Shown here: piece after piece, positions 13,029 through 22,600 of the stretch | How positions within the stretch are numbered: the stretch's first letter is position 1 | Layout of the letters: each line of letters begins with the position of its first letter | From: Adiantum capillus-veneris | Lineage: Eukaryota > Streptophyta > Polypodiopsida > Polypodiales > Pteridaceae | Assembly: GCA_014529385.2 (NCBI GenBank) | Contig: CM043971.1 | Location: 95,511,273-95,575,272, forward strand | Direction: 5' to 3' | Length of the DNA stretch: 64,000 nucleotides | Made by a program: the position numbers and the translations under genes | Notes under the pieces: model-generated | What the model was told of the DNA's origin: nothing | Database searches by the model: none | Seen by the model: only the letters and a program-made list of their open reading frames with translations

Positions 13029-13573
13029 TTGGCAATCTATAAGGCAAAATTTTCTCAATTTCTTACGGGTTATGCCAGTTATGGTTGGATTCTTGTGTTT
13101 TCTCTATTGATGCTTCTTTTATTGAGGGTATGGATACATGCCGCTGGGCATGCTTATGCTTTGATGCATGTGGGCCAAGTGATCAATTTTCCATTTACCA
13201 ATGGGATGTGGTTTTTGTCTTATGATTTTGGTCAAGCTCTCATTTACTGTGTGGAACATCAATGCTATCTATTGGCTATGAAGCTGGATCTAGGTGATAC
13301 TCTAAAGATTCCAAGAAGCAGATTCAACTTGTGGTGTGTTATGTTGCTCTTATGCTCATGCAATTGATTTCTCTGTCTTATCAACCTGGTGCACATTATA
13401 TTGTCAGTAACTCAAGGGAACTTATGTCTATGCTTATTGATTTGGATGGAGATTACACGGTTGCTATTTTATGGAAGCTTCTTTATATGCCTTATGAAGC
13501 TGGTGGCGACAACAGTGATGGTGTTTTATGGAAGAAGCTTTTTGGTCCATATGATCCAGGGGGAAGATTTTGA
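13029..13573 (+). pseudogene. Relic ORF with a hydrophobic segment, unrecognised
   Basis: The sequence follows the gag-like relic on the same strand. The first frame (13029-13367) encodes a strongly hydrophobic segment (WILVFSLLMLLLL) that could be a membrane helix. The next (13331-13573) encodes two related units, LWKLLYMPYEAGG and LWKKLFGPYDPGG, about 25 residues apart. A purine tract (ccagggggaaga) at the end could serve as a polypurine tract. I do not recognise the family. An env-like third ORF is one possibility, but nothing beyond position and hydrophobicity supports it. Confidence 0.3.
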
Positions 13574-15010
13574 AGTGCAGATCAAAATATCAAGAGGAAG
13601 AAGTTGTCTTTTTGTAGCAGGTTTCTTGATAGATTTTTCTTTATTAGGATTATGCTATGAGAGGAAGTTTTTTTTATGGCTTTTGTGGTCAGCAAGGTTT
13701 CATGGTTATCTTTCATACAAAGTTTTTGGGCAATTGAGCTACCATTACATCTATTGGGAGAGGACTTGACGGCCATTCCGTGTGTAAGACAAGCTAGATC
13801 ATATTTGAGCTTGACATAGCTTACAGAACCAAGCTTGTTGGTCAAGACATGTGCATGACTAGCTAGTGCATACTTGAGTTTGGCGGGGTTCACTAGACGA
13901 GTTTTGACTTATTGGATGTGTTTGATCTGAGTCAGATATGATATGAAGATTTCAGATGTACAGTTTCTAGATAGTGGAGCTGGTTCATGGAGCAACTGCC
14001 AGATAGAAGATGGTTGGCACATGCCGGAGGATGTGCAGGTTCAGAGGGGGTGGATGTCGTGAAGTGGACGGTTCAGCAGCGGAAAAGGGAAGAAGAGGAA
14101 GAGCCTTTATATTTGTATGCATGGAGGTCAAAGTGTCGGTGAGCTCATGATTTTTGGCTTGGGAATCAGAGGCCGGAAGCTCTCGGTATTATGCCGGAAA
14201 TTGGGAAGAAGGTGGTCCAAGAACCTTAAAGTTGAGGGCAAGAGGGAAGAGTTCATGGGAGAACAATGGGATGAGGGAGGGGAGGTGCCATGTGGCACTC
14301 AAATGATCCCATAGAGGGGGGCTTGGGGCTTTGTGAGGGGTGAGGGGGAGGGTATATATATATTGAACCAAAACTCTTTATGGGTATCTCATGAGGGAGC
14401 TGTGGAGTCTTGGGCTCGTGGGCACTCATTGTTTCGGGCGCGTAATGTGAACATCTTTTTGCACCTCCCCCCCCCCCCCCCCCCCCCCCCCCCTCTCCCC
14501 CATAGGGGGCCTTTCCCATGAGATAAAAGAGGGATAGAGGGCTCTTACCTTGCAGAGATAGCCCCTAGGTGAGCGAGCTCGCCCACCTAGGTATGGGGGA
14601 GAATTAAAAAAAAACGTTTTTATGTATTTAAAAGGATTTTTTAGAGCCACAAAAAGCCCATGCAAAGGTGGAAAAGCTACGGTGGAGGTTCAAATTAAGC
14701 ATGCTCTATATAAAGAGCGAGAAAGAGAGATTGAGAGAGGAGATCATTTGTAATGAGTGCTTGAGCTCATGAGAGGGATCCAAGAGCCATGAGTGCTCCT
14801 CATCTTAGGGCTATTTTCATGTTACTTCCTTAGACATGTACTTAGTGAATACTGTTGATACTTAATCAAGGAGTAGTGCTTCCTTTAAAGTCTCAAACCA
14901 TGTTCTCTACTGCTATGCTCTCACTTCTTGTTACATTCAATATATTTTGTGTTTAAGATCATGATCTCAATGTTATGCTCCCGTGCTACGTGCTTTTAGT
15001 CACTTAACCT
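13574..15010 (+). other. LTR-like non-coding region
   Basis: No coding frame is present. The interval follows a purine tract and contains TATA-like sites (14349 'tatatatat', 14706 'tatataaag') followed by purine-rich leader-like sequence. This resembles the U3-R-U5 of a plant LTR, possibly the 3' LTR of the decayed plus-strand element. Without a second copy the ends cannot be fixed. Confidence 0.3.
14467..14493. repeat. Poly(C) tract, 27 bases
   Basis: Twenty-seven consecutive C residues. Tract length may be unreliable from sequencing. Confidence 0.95.
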
Positions 15011-15317
15011 CTGCTAATCCATTCTTAAGCCGTTCAGAGCGATTGTGACCACTATTAAGCCAGTTTCTCCGCCATCATCAAGGCTTCTCTCTCTCCTTCT
15101 TCCCCCTTGCACAACGAGAGGCCCGGTGCCTACCGGCTCACCTCCCAAAACCGCTACTCCCCGACAACATACCGATTGTGCTCCTTCCACAAGATCGATA
15201 CAATGATCTTCCAAACGCTTCGGAGGGAGAGTGGGAGGGAGATCATCCTACAAAAACAAATGTTGATACTTGGAAAACAAAGGACCATACCACTCGGGAA
15301 TGCCCAAATTGGATGCC

Positions 15318-16155
15318 TTAGTACTGACATAAATCATAGCAGCCTGGGCGCCGCGCCGTAACTCTTGCTTGGCCTGCACTTGAGAAATCAAAGGCATAGT
15401 AGGATTCATTTCTCACCGCTGATAACCACGGGAGGTTGACCTTCCTGTGAAATAGTGATAATATTATTCCGCCAATCAATAGCAGGATCATACTCACAAA
15501 ACCACTAGAATTTATGCCGAAACTTTGTAGACTGAACATTGACTCGCACATCACAACATTTTTTGTCCATTGTGGAGTCCATGTTGAGAGCAAATCCAGA
15601 AATCCTAATAGGGGTAATTGAATGTGTTTCCAACCTTGCGCGGCGACAAAGGAGTCACTGATAACATTGTGTGCACTCCCGGAGTCAAATAGGACCACCA
15701 AGCGCTGCCCTGTGACATGAGCGTAGCACTTGATGAGGGCCTCATCATAATCCTCCAAAACGGGGGGAGATTGGGCCTAGTCCACCCAACTCTTGGGCAA
15801 CGTTCACACTAGACTTAGATATATCAACAGAAGTTTGTTCACTAGTGTTCTTTGCATCTTTCTTAGGACATGCCTTTTTCATGTGACCCTTAGTATGACA
15901 TCAAAAACAACACTGCTCTTTAGAATACTCCAAAACTTTTGCACAAGAAAACAAACCACCAATGATATCTTGCACAATCTTTTGATCCGAAGTCAGCCAA
16001 GGCTGATCCGAGGCCTTCCTCGTACCCTTGGGGTTTGATGTATTGCCTTCAAAAGAAGACGATGGAGAAGGATTAGACTTAGGAGCAATATTACCTGAGC
16101 CATTACCTTTACTGAATGGGGCTGATGTCAAAGCAAGAACATCCTTTGAGACACT
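15318..16155 (-). pseudogene. Ty3/gypsy gag zinc knuckle and protease relic
   Basis: Read on the minus strand, the upstream part (16155-15900) is Ser/Pro/Lys-rich gag tail leading into a CCHC knuckle (C-X2-C-X4-H-X4-C near 15870-15905). One codon inside the knuckle is now TGA. Downstream (15758-15318) comes a retropepsin start, VLFDSGSAHNVIS, with the catalytic DSG. The trace then degenerates. The order gag tail, knuckle, protease is normal for Ty3/gypsy. The 5' side ends abruptly at a copy of the interspersed repeat at 16158. It is clearly non-functional. Confidence 0.7.
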
Positions 16156-16157
16156 CC

Positions 16158-16690
16158 CCCAAGTGGGCAAGAAGTAAGGGGGGAACATGCACTCGGCAAA
16201 TATCCAGAAGTCGTCGAAAAGGTACAGGATCAAGGTGTAACCGATTGGGGAGCGCAAGCCGAGCTGAGGAGTGTCATGAGAAGCAAGGGCCAGGGTGGAG
16301 TGGTTGCATAGCCAGACGCGGTAGCTCTAGGATTGCTAGAAGGTAGCTCTAGGAAATGAAGGTGGAGAGAAGGGAAGAGGGTACCTTGCCTGCATGTAAG
16401 TGAACCAAAGGAAGATAGTGAAGGTGGCGTGAAGAGAGATGGGAGCATGACAGTAAGAAAAGGTGGTGATGTAATACTAAGGAGTGGAACGGGCTGAACA
16501 TGTAGTATGATTGAGGTGGTAGTCGACATGTGCATCCAAAAAGGATGTTGGCATTGCCTTTATTGCATGGTGACCAAGATGGAAGGGGGTCATATTTGAG
16601 CAGTAACATAGTGTTGGGGGTGAGTGGGATATGCAGGGCAGAGTACATCAATTCGAGTAGAGAAGGGATAGGTACAGATTTTAGAAAAGA
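16158..16690. repeat. Interspersed repeat family R1, copy A
   Basis: This roughly 0.53-kb segment is shared with 38733-39275 (copy C) and in part with 36521-36808 (copy B), all in the same orientation. Diagnostic shared strings are 'caagtgggcaagaagtaagg' at the left and 'agagaagggataggtacat' (or 'gtacag') at the right. On the minus strand a short frame is conserved in all copies (PPYFLPTW and SPIGYTLILYL). I take this as DNA-level conservation rather than a real protein. It may be an LTR fragment. Confidence 0.8.
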
Positions 16691-16873
16691 GGGCTTTTGA
16701 CGGTTGAAGCTCCAAGGGGTAAATGAAGCAAGGGATCGCATGGCAGACATGTAGGAACCGCATGTTAAGGAGATTTAAGGCATTATGGCAACGTAAAGAG
16801 TTTAGTTTTTTATCCATTAGCATGTTTTTTGTGTATAATCAAGGTCTTGGTGCATGATGTAAGTGGTTGTTAA

Positions 16874-18188
16874 CACTAGTTCTGTAATTGGACACTATAG
16901 TGTCCTGAGACACTAAAGTGTCCTGTTTTTCCATCAACTTGTCATAATTATTTGGTGAAGCTAGAAACACGATTTAGAAGCCAGCTCATACTCTAGGTTG
17001 CTTATGAGGTGATAAAGAGGGTTAAATTTTGTTCATGTAAAAATCAATAAAATATTAAGATTGGGGGGAAAAGTTCTAAGATGAAAAAATCATAGCATTT
17101 TAGTGCAGTTTATATAAAAATCTCATGAAATGATCACAATGTTTGATTAAAAATATATTATGGTTAGTTTTTAAGTTTTTTGGATTAAAAAACATGTTAT
17201 GTAGCAATAAATTAAGCCTCAAAACTTAGTTCTTACACCAAATATGCATTATAAGCAAGAAACCCAAAACTTGAAAATGCTGAGAGAGACAAAATCTAGC
17301 CTTTCAAAGCCTCTTTCACCAACATGATGAAGTTATGGACCAAAACTTAAGGTCTATGTTATGTCTTTAGGCCATGAACAATGAAATAGACATTTTTCAA
17401 GGTTTCAAACTTACACATAATTTGTAATTTCAGCTCATTTTAGATATTTCATTTTGCAAAAGCACTTGCAAATCTGACATTTTCATAAAAAACCTATCAA
17501 AGTGTGCTTATAGATTCTCTAATTGCATCCATATGAAACATTTATACCCAAATGACTAATGTGGATCGAAAAATCCAAACCTAGACTCAAGTCTGAGGCA
17601 AATATTTCATAAACAAAAAATAAGAATTTTGACATGCACAGTTTTGGGAATTTGACATAATTTACCAAATCTATGTTGCATAAAACATCAAATGAAACCA
17701 CCTTAAGTAATGAATTGGTAGAGTTTATAAATAATATCATAAAACAATGTGAATTTCACATGAACTACATATTTTCCCTTGCCATCTACTGAATTCGCTA
17801 AAGTGACATATTAGAACCACACAACTTAATATATTTATTTCTAGCAATAAAACAATTTTCTTTCACAAGAAACTTTCAAAAATATAAATCACACATATAA
17901 GTAGCTACCATGGATTATTGCATGCCTCCTATTCATTTTTATATGAGACTAGGGAGTGACTTTTAGAGAAACGTTATGTGCTGTTTTGCACCAATGCTTT
18001 TCATGAGTGTAGTTCCATATGAGTTTGTGTACCAACATGAGTGAATATAATTTTTAAAGATGCTTTGGCTAACATACTATAAGCATGCAAAAGGAAATTT
18101 TGAGATTTTTAAAAGAATTTACGTAGCATTTTATTTAGATTCAGGAAAAAAGGACACTTAAGTGTCCTGTTTTGGTACCAAACTAGTG
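16874..18188. mobile_element. Non-autonomous TIR transposon flanked by TTAA
   Basis: The 1315-bp segment starts CACTAGTT and ends AACTAGTG, and is flanked on both sides by TTAA (16870-16873 and 18189-18192). Just inside each end lie palindromic units: GGACACTATAGTGTCC at 16890-16905, a related unit at 16910-16924, and AGGACACTTAAGTGTCCT at 18151-18168. The interior is AT-rich with no transposase-like ORF. A TTAA duplication suits piggyBac. The CACTA start and subterminal palindromes suit CACTA (En/Spm), which would need 3-bp duplications (here TAA against TTA). Superfamily is therefore open. Confidence 0.7.
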
Positions 18189-18806
18189 TTAAACATCTTG
18201 GTGGAAGTGTCAAGGCTTTCAAAAGCTTTTTGTTGTTAAACCTCTGCAACAGCTGCGATGCACAAGGAGCATGCTGGCCGGGAGATCAAGTGTGGGGAAC
18301 TTGACAGGTGGAAAGCGAAGGTGAGCTGATGGCAGGAGGAGGCCCCATAGGAGTAGATTGTTGTCGTTGCACCATGGCTAGCTAACCGGTGAAGGTGGGG
18401 CTTGGGCTTTTCCATCGCCAGCCAGCAAAAAGGGTGTGCCACACAAGACAACAGCCCTGTTGGGGGAAATCAGCTGACTGACCGCCTCTATGTGCTCATT
18501 GTAAGAGGCGGGCTGTGGGCTACTGTCATGCAAGAGGGCAGGATATTTGAAGCAACGCAAGTCTCGCCATTAATTTCGGGAAACCAGGACGTGGGCTTTG
18601 CGCCGGAATTTTGTGCACACTCGAAACGGTTGAAACGTGGGTGACGACAGCAACTGCCGCGGTCTACAGCCTCTCAGAAGCTTTTCATCACCCCCTTTGG
18701 GTGCAATTGCAAATCAAGGGCCAGGTTTCACACTTGCTGTACTTTGCTCCCGCGAAGGCGGGCGCCCTGTTGTGATCCAGTCCCCCCCCCCTTCTTCCCC
18801 ATGTCC

Positions 18807-18810
<4 letters not shown>

Positions 18811-18871
<61 letters not shown>
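18811..18871. repeat. (CT)n microsatellite, about 61 bp
   Basis: Pure CT run preceded by a C-rich stretch (18782-18791). Confidence 0.97.
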
Positions 18872-18873
<2 letters not shown>

Positions 18874-19424
18874 GCGGTGCCGATGTAGAGTGACGGCCTT
18901 GTGCACTTTCATTGTCCAGCTAATTCTCAAAATTTGAAGAAGAGAACCAATACTCATGAGGCACACTCAGATACATGCACATGCACAAGGCACTCATGTG
19001 GGCACACTCATATACATAGACATGCACAGTGCATATATGAACTGATGGTGGTTGTGTATCATTGGGCAAGAGATGTGTGAAGGTGTCCTCATTACCACCA
19101 TATGAATGTTATTTTCTCCCTCATATGACCCACCCCGGGCGTCGTGAGTGAAGCGTTCAGGCGAAAGAAGTTTTGGGCATTTTTGAATGTGGTCAAAAGA
19201 GCTTGTGTCTCACTGGTTTCTGTCTATAAGTAGTAAACTCATTGCTCAACATCTCAAGAGGATCTCATGCCAATAGCAGAGGCTAGCAACCCCCTTTACC
19301 TGATTATTACTCGGACCTAGCTATTATTATGCACACAGAGAGTGAGGGGCGGGGGGGGGGGGGGGACGGTTTACTGGGACGGGGACGAAGATGGCATTTG
19401 AGATACAAAGAGAGCCATGGCAGT

Positions 19425-19427
<3 letters not shown>

Positions 19428-19499
<72 letters not shown>
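19428..19499. repeat. Compound microsatellite (GT)n(GA)n
   Basis: About 18 GT units then about 18 GA units. A poly(G) tract lies 65 bp upstream (19353-19364). Confidence 0.97.
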
Positions 19500-19501
<2 letters not shown>

Positions 19502-20508
19502 CTCCCTTTTGCACAAGACCATGGATGCTCTAGAATCATCCTCTTGACCTGAGGTGCTGACCTTCCTCCCGAAACTCATGCTTACCAAAAAATACATGGG
19601 ACTGTAGACAGACCAACTATTTGGATGGAGAATAGAGTTGCTTCTCAAGCCTATTCTCTCTCTAAACTATATCATCACTCACACAATAGCATGATAGCAA
19701 TCAAGTAAATATTCTGCGCTTAGCTATCCTCTAAAATAGACGGTGGTGTAAACCACGATAATTAGTGATTCCTTCAATGTCCCTTAAAATTCAGGATGGC
19801 AGACAAGTTCATAGTAAACCCTCCACCAAAATAGCCACTATCAAAACATCAAAACCCAAACCCACCTCCGGAACCACCATTGCAATTGCTTTTATTGGTG
19901 CAAGACCACAAGGACCGTTACATACGAGTGAACAACACTGAGCAATCAGCTGCATAACAATCTTTGCCCAAAGCAATACTCCTGATGGTATCGTGTTATA
20001 ACAATTGCAGCTTTAGATGAACGCGATACATCAAACAATTGTATGTGTGCACGCAAGCATGTGTGTGTGTATGCAGCTCACTGGTAGTACATGAAGAACA
20101 CTTGCGTTCTCCTTTTCCGAAGTGTCCTAAGCTGATGTGCTGCACGAAAGTGCAGACCGACAAGACGCTTTGAAGAGGACTCAAACCCACAGATGAATGG
20201 CAGAATCCCAAAAACCCTTAGGTAAGCCTCATTAGAGCTTATCAATGCAAAGAAGCTGAGCACCTTTGGATGCTCCAGACACCCATTCTCCAATATTTGG
20301 TGGTGGAAGGAGACACCCAATTCCACCTCTTCTAAAAGGCCATTTGACTACATCATGAGCTGAGCAGAACATGACAACATTGAAATTTTTACTATTATGT
20401 TCATGGAAAAAGAAATTATGCAACATATAAAACGCGTTCTTGTCTAATATGTAACCTATTTCAATGTTCCCTACACATTTTCTTGGTCCCATTAGATAAA
20501 AAGAAGTA

Positions 20509-22308
20509 TCACCTCTCTATGCAAGAGTGCAACTTCTTCACCAACTCTTCGGCTCCTAGCGCTTTAATGCACTCCGGTCCAACTTTCATTAGCATAGAGC
20601 CCCACTTTGCATAAAATTCTCCCCAACTGGTAGCTTCTTGTACCGGGGGCATGGGCTCTAAAGTGCTTGCTTTGTTGAAGTCCTCTGTAAGATCCCTCTC
20701 TGTACGCCGTGGAGGCTCCTCCAAAATAAGACGCACCACCTTTCGGAGCCATGTAGTTTGGTTTCCATTCCATGCAATCCAAGGGTACGAAGACAGTATA
20801 GTATTTAGGTGGAAAGCTAAAAATCTGCAGAGCACACCTTCCCTATGCTTTCCCACAATCGCCGAAGTCATGTCTGGCAAAACATGCATAAAATACATCT
20901 TCCCAAACACTGGATTTTCTACATTACATGCCAGGTTGTGCTCTGGCACTACTGTCCAAACTACATCTGCCGATATGGCGATACTTGCCGGCGAAGTGTG
21001 CACAGCAATAAAGCAACCTGGGACTGCATCAATAATGAAAAGAGCGCCTCCTGAGGAACCGGAAAAAGTGGAGACGCTGTGCGCCACCATAGTCTCATTG
21101 TGACCCAATACTCTTCCGACCCCAAGAAACATCTCACCATCTCTCTTTTGAGAGATAAGGTTGACAATTCTTCGCTTCATTTCTGAAAACCACCTGTTTA
21201 CTTGCTTAGACCCAGCCACTTTGTCTTTCTTAAAAAAGTCCCTCAAGCTCTGACCTTTCAACACAAGCTTCATCTCTGGAGCAATGACCCTGCAGTTTGC
21301 TGTGAACATCTGAATCCTCTCTTTTAGTCTTCGATCGAGTTGATCCTTGCTCATGTCATTACCAAGTTGGGCATGTAAGTCATTTCTCAGCTTCTCCACC
21401 ATAGCATAGTGCACCATGGCACACGCTTGGTTGGTTTCGCTCACGTTTCCATAAACAACTTCCATTGTGAGACTCATTGGAACTAAAATCTGAGAGAAGC
21501 CTTTCAATAGAATGGGGTTTTTGGGGCTTTCAAACTTCTCTAAGGCACGCCGTGCATTCACCTCAAGCTCCCAAACCCCAACATCAACATGCCTCAGATG
21601 TAGCGCATCATAGATGCACTTCGTCATCGGGTCAATCATCTCTGGCTCATCTCCTGCTAGGCATATGGGAAGCTCCATCAGATGGAACCGCGGAAGCTTG
21701 TTGCTTTCAAACTGCTGTTGTGTGGCCCCTCCGTGCATCCCGCGCCAGGCACTTATTTTTCCGCTCCCTTGTGTGAAGCGGAGGTGGAGAGCACTCCCAG
21801 CTTTGGTTTTCGACAACGAAAAGCCAGTGCCGAACTCGTGAACATTCCCAAGTATCTTCTCGGGCTTGGCTTCAATGCGAAAGGAAGCAACAAAATATGG
21901 GGCTACCTTACTCCATCTTTCATTCAACTTATACAATGCTGTATCTTCCCCACCAGCCTTTGCAAGAGCTTCAAACTCTTGTACATGCTCCAATGACGCA
22001 TACTCTCCATACAACACTAACTTTAACATTGGACTCAATTGCCCTTTACTAACATCATCTCTATCGTAAGTGCCGCTACATGGCACACAATTGAAGACGG
22101 GAGAATCTTCACTTAAGAATAATTCAGTGACGGCATATGCTAGTTGAGTATCTAATTCTCTTTCTTGCTCCAAAATTCCTTGCTCCTCTTGAGTAGGAGC
22201 ACGATCCCACATATGCAATGCAATTTCCAAGTCAATCTCTGGAAAGTCTTTCCCCTCGTCTTTCCCGATCTGGCTCTGAAAAATTTGGTTGCATTCTTCC
22301 TTTTCCAT
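20509..22308 (-). CDS. Trypsin-like serine protease-domain protein, possible host gene
   Basis: The 599-residue frame begins at ATG 22308 (MEKEEC). Four in-frame codons upstream have no ATG and end in CAG, which fits a splice acceptor. The C-terminal half carries HSVSTFSGSSGGALF, with GSSGG at residues 417-421 and S419 in the position of the catalytic serine of chymotrypsin-fold proteases. A following AVHTS strand fits the usual specificity-pocket strand. An earlier GTGFSLS (about residue 160) may be the first barrel strands. I cannot assign the catalytic His and Asp with confidence, so activity is unproven. The N-terminal 150 residues are acidic and unrecognised. Codon use is balanced and no frameshift occurs, unlike nearby relics. 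It could be a host gene, or a domesticated or viral-type protease. Confidence 0.6.
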   Translation of the reverse strand: MEKEECNQIFQSQIGKDEGKDFPEIDLEIALHMWDRAPTQEEQGILEQERELDTQLAYAVTELFLSEDSPVFNCVPCSGTYDRDDVSKGQLSPMLKLVLYGEYASLEHVQEFEALAKAGGEDTALYKLNERWSKVAPYFVASFRIEAKPEKILGNVHEFGTGFSLSKTKAGSALHLRFTQGSGKISAWRGMHGGATQQQFESNKLPRFHLMELPICLAGDEPEMIDPMTKCIYDALHLRHVDVGVWELEVNARRALEKFESPKNPILLKGFSQILVPMSLTMEVVYGNVSETNQACAMVHYAMVEKLRNDLHAQLGNDMSKDQLDRRLKERIQMFTANCRVIAPEMKLVLKGQSLRDFFKKDKVAGSKQVNRWFSEMKRRIVNLISQKRDGEMFLGVGRVLGHNETMVAHSVSTFSGSSGGALFIIDAVPGCFIAVHTSPASIAISADVVWTVVPEHNLACNVENPVFGKMYFMHVLPDMTSAIVGKHREGVLCRFLAFHLNTILSSYPWIAWNGNQTTWLRKVVRLILEEPPRRTERDLTEDFNKASTLEPMPPVQEATSWGEFYAKWGSMLMKVGPECIKALGAEELVKKLHSCIER

Positions 22309-22595
22309 CTGATTGAACAATAGAGGACCTAGTTAGAGAACAACACAAACTACCTCCAATAAAAAACACAAGCAGATTGTTGGTCGACGTGATACCTGAG
22401 GATAAGATGGTGAGCCCGATTACGATTCTTCTTTTTTCCTTGTCTGAACAGTAGAGGACCTGGTTAGAGATCAACCCACATGTCAAGCACACAAACTACT
22501 TCCAATCAGAAATTAGAGATCAACCCGCATGTCAAGCACACAAACTACTTCCAACCAGAAACACAAGCACATTGTTGATCGACGTGGTACCTCAA
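22309..22595 (-). repeat. Duplicated intron-like GT...AG segment upstream of the protease-like gene
   Basis: On the minus strand, 22590-22444 (147 bp) and 22395-22309 (87 bp) are homologous. Each starts GTA(C/T)CACGTCGA and ends TGTTCA...CAG. The longer copy has an internal 49-bp tandem duplication (near 22469 and 22518). The 48 bp between them resembles the start of the coding exon (AAGGAAAA.AGAAGAAT). The likely event is tandem duplication of an intron plus the adjacent exon start. Splicing is inferred from the GT/AG ends only. Confidence 0.55.
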
Positions 22596-22600
22596 CATAC

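Larger units (their letters stand above)
18193..20500. other. Region without a supported gene
   Basis: It holds two long microsatellites and short unrelated frames. A minus-strand trace directly after the protease-like gene (20078-20492) could be its 3' untranslated region or a downstream exon, but no domain is visible. Confidence 0.5.

Noticed and set aside
16195-16260. Conserved minus-strand frame SPIGYTLILYLFDD in all three R1 copies, as a possible protein
   Set aside because: Surrounding frames differ between copies, so conservation is best explained by copying of the DNA repeat.
18637-18888. Plus-strand frame ending in a Ser/Leu repeat
   Set aside because: It depends on the (CT)n array, and the rest has no recognisable sequence.
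20651-21996. Plus-strand frames of 100-150 codons
   Set aside because: They are antisense to the 599-residue protease-like gene, which has protein-like composition and a motif.
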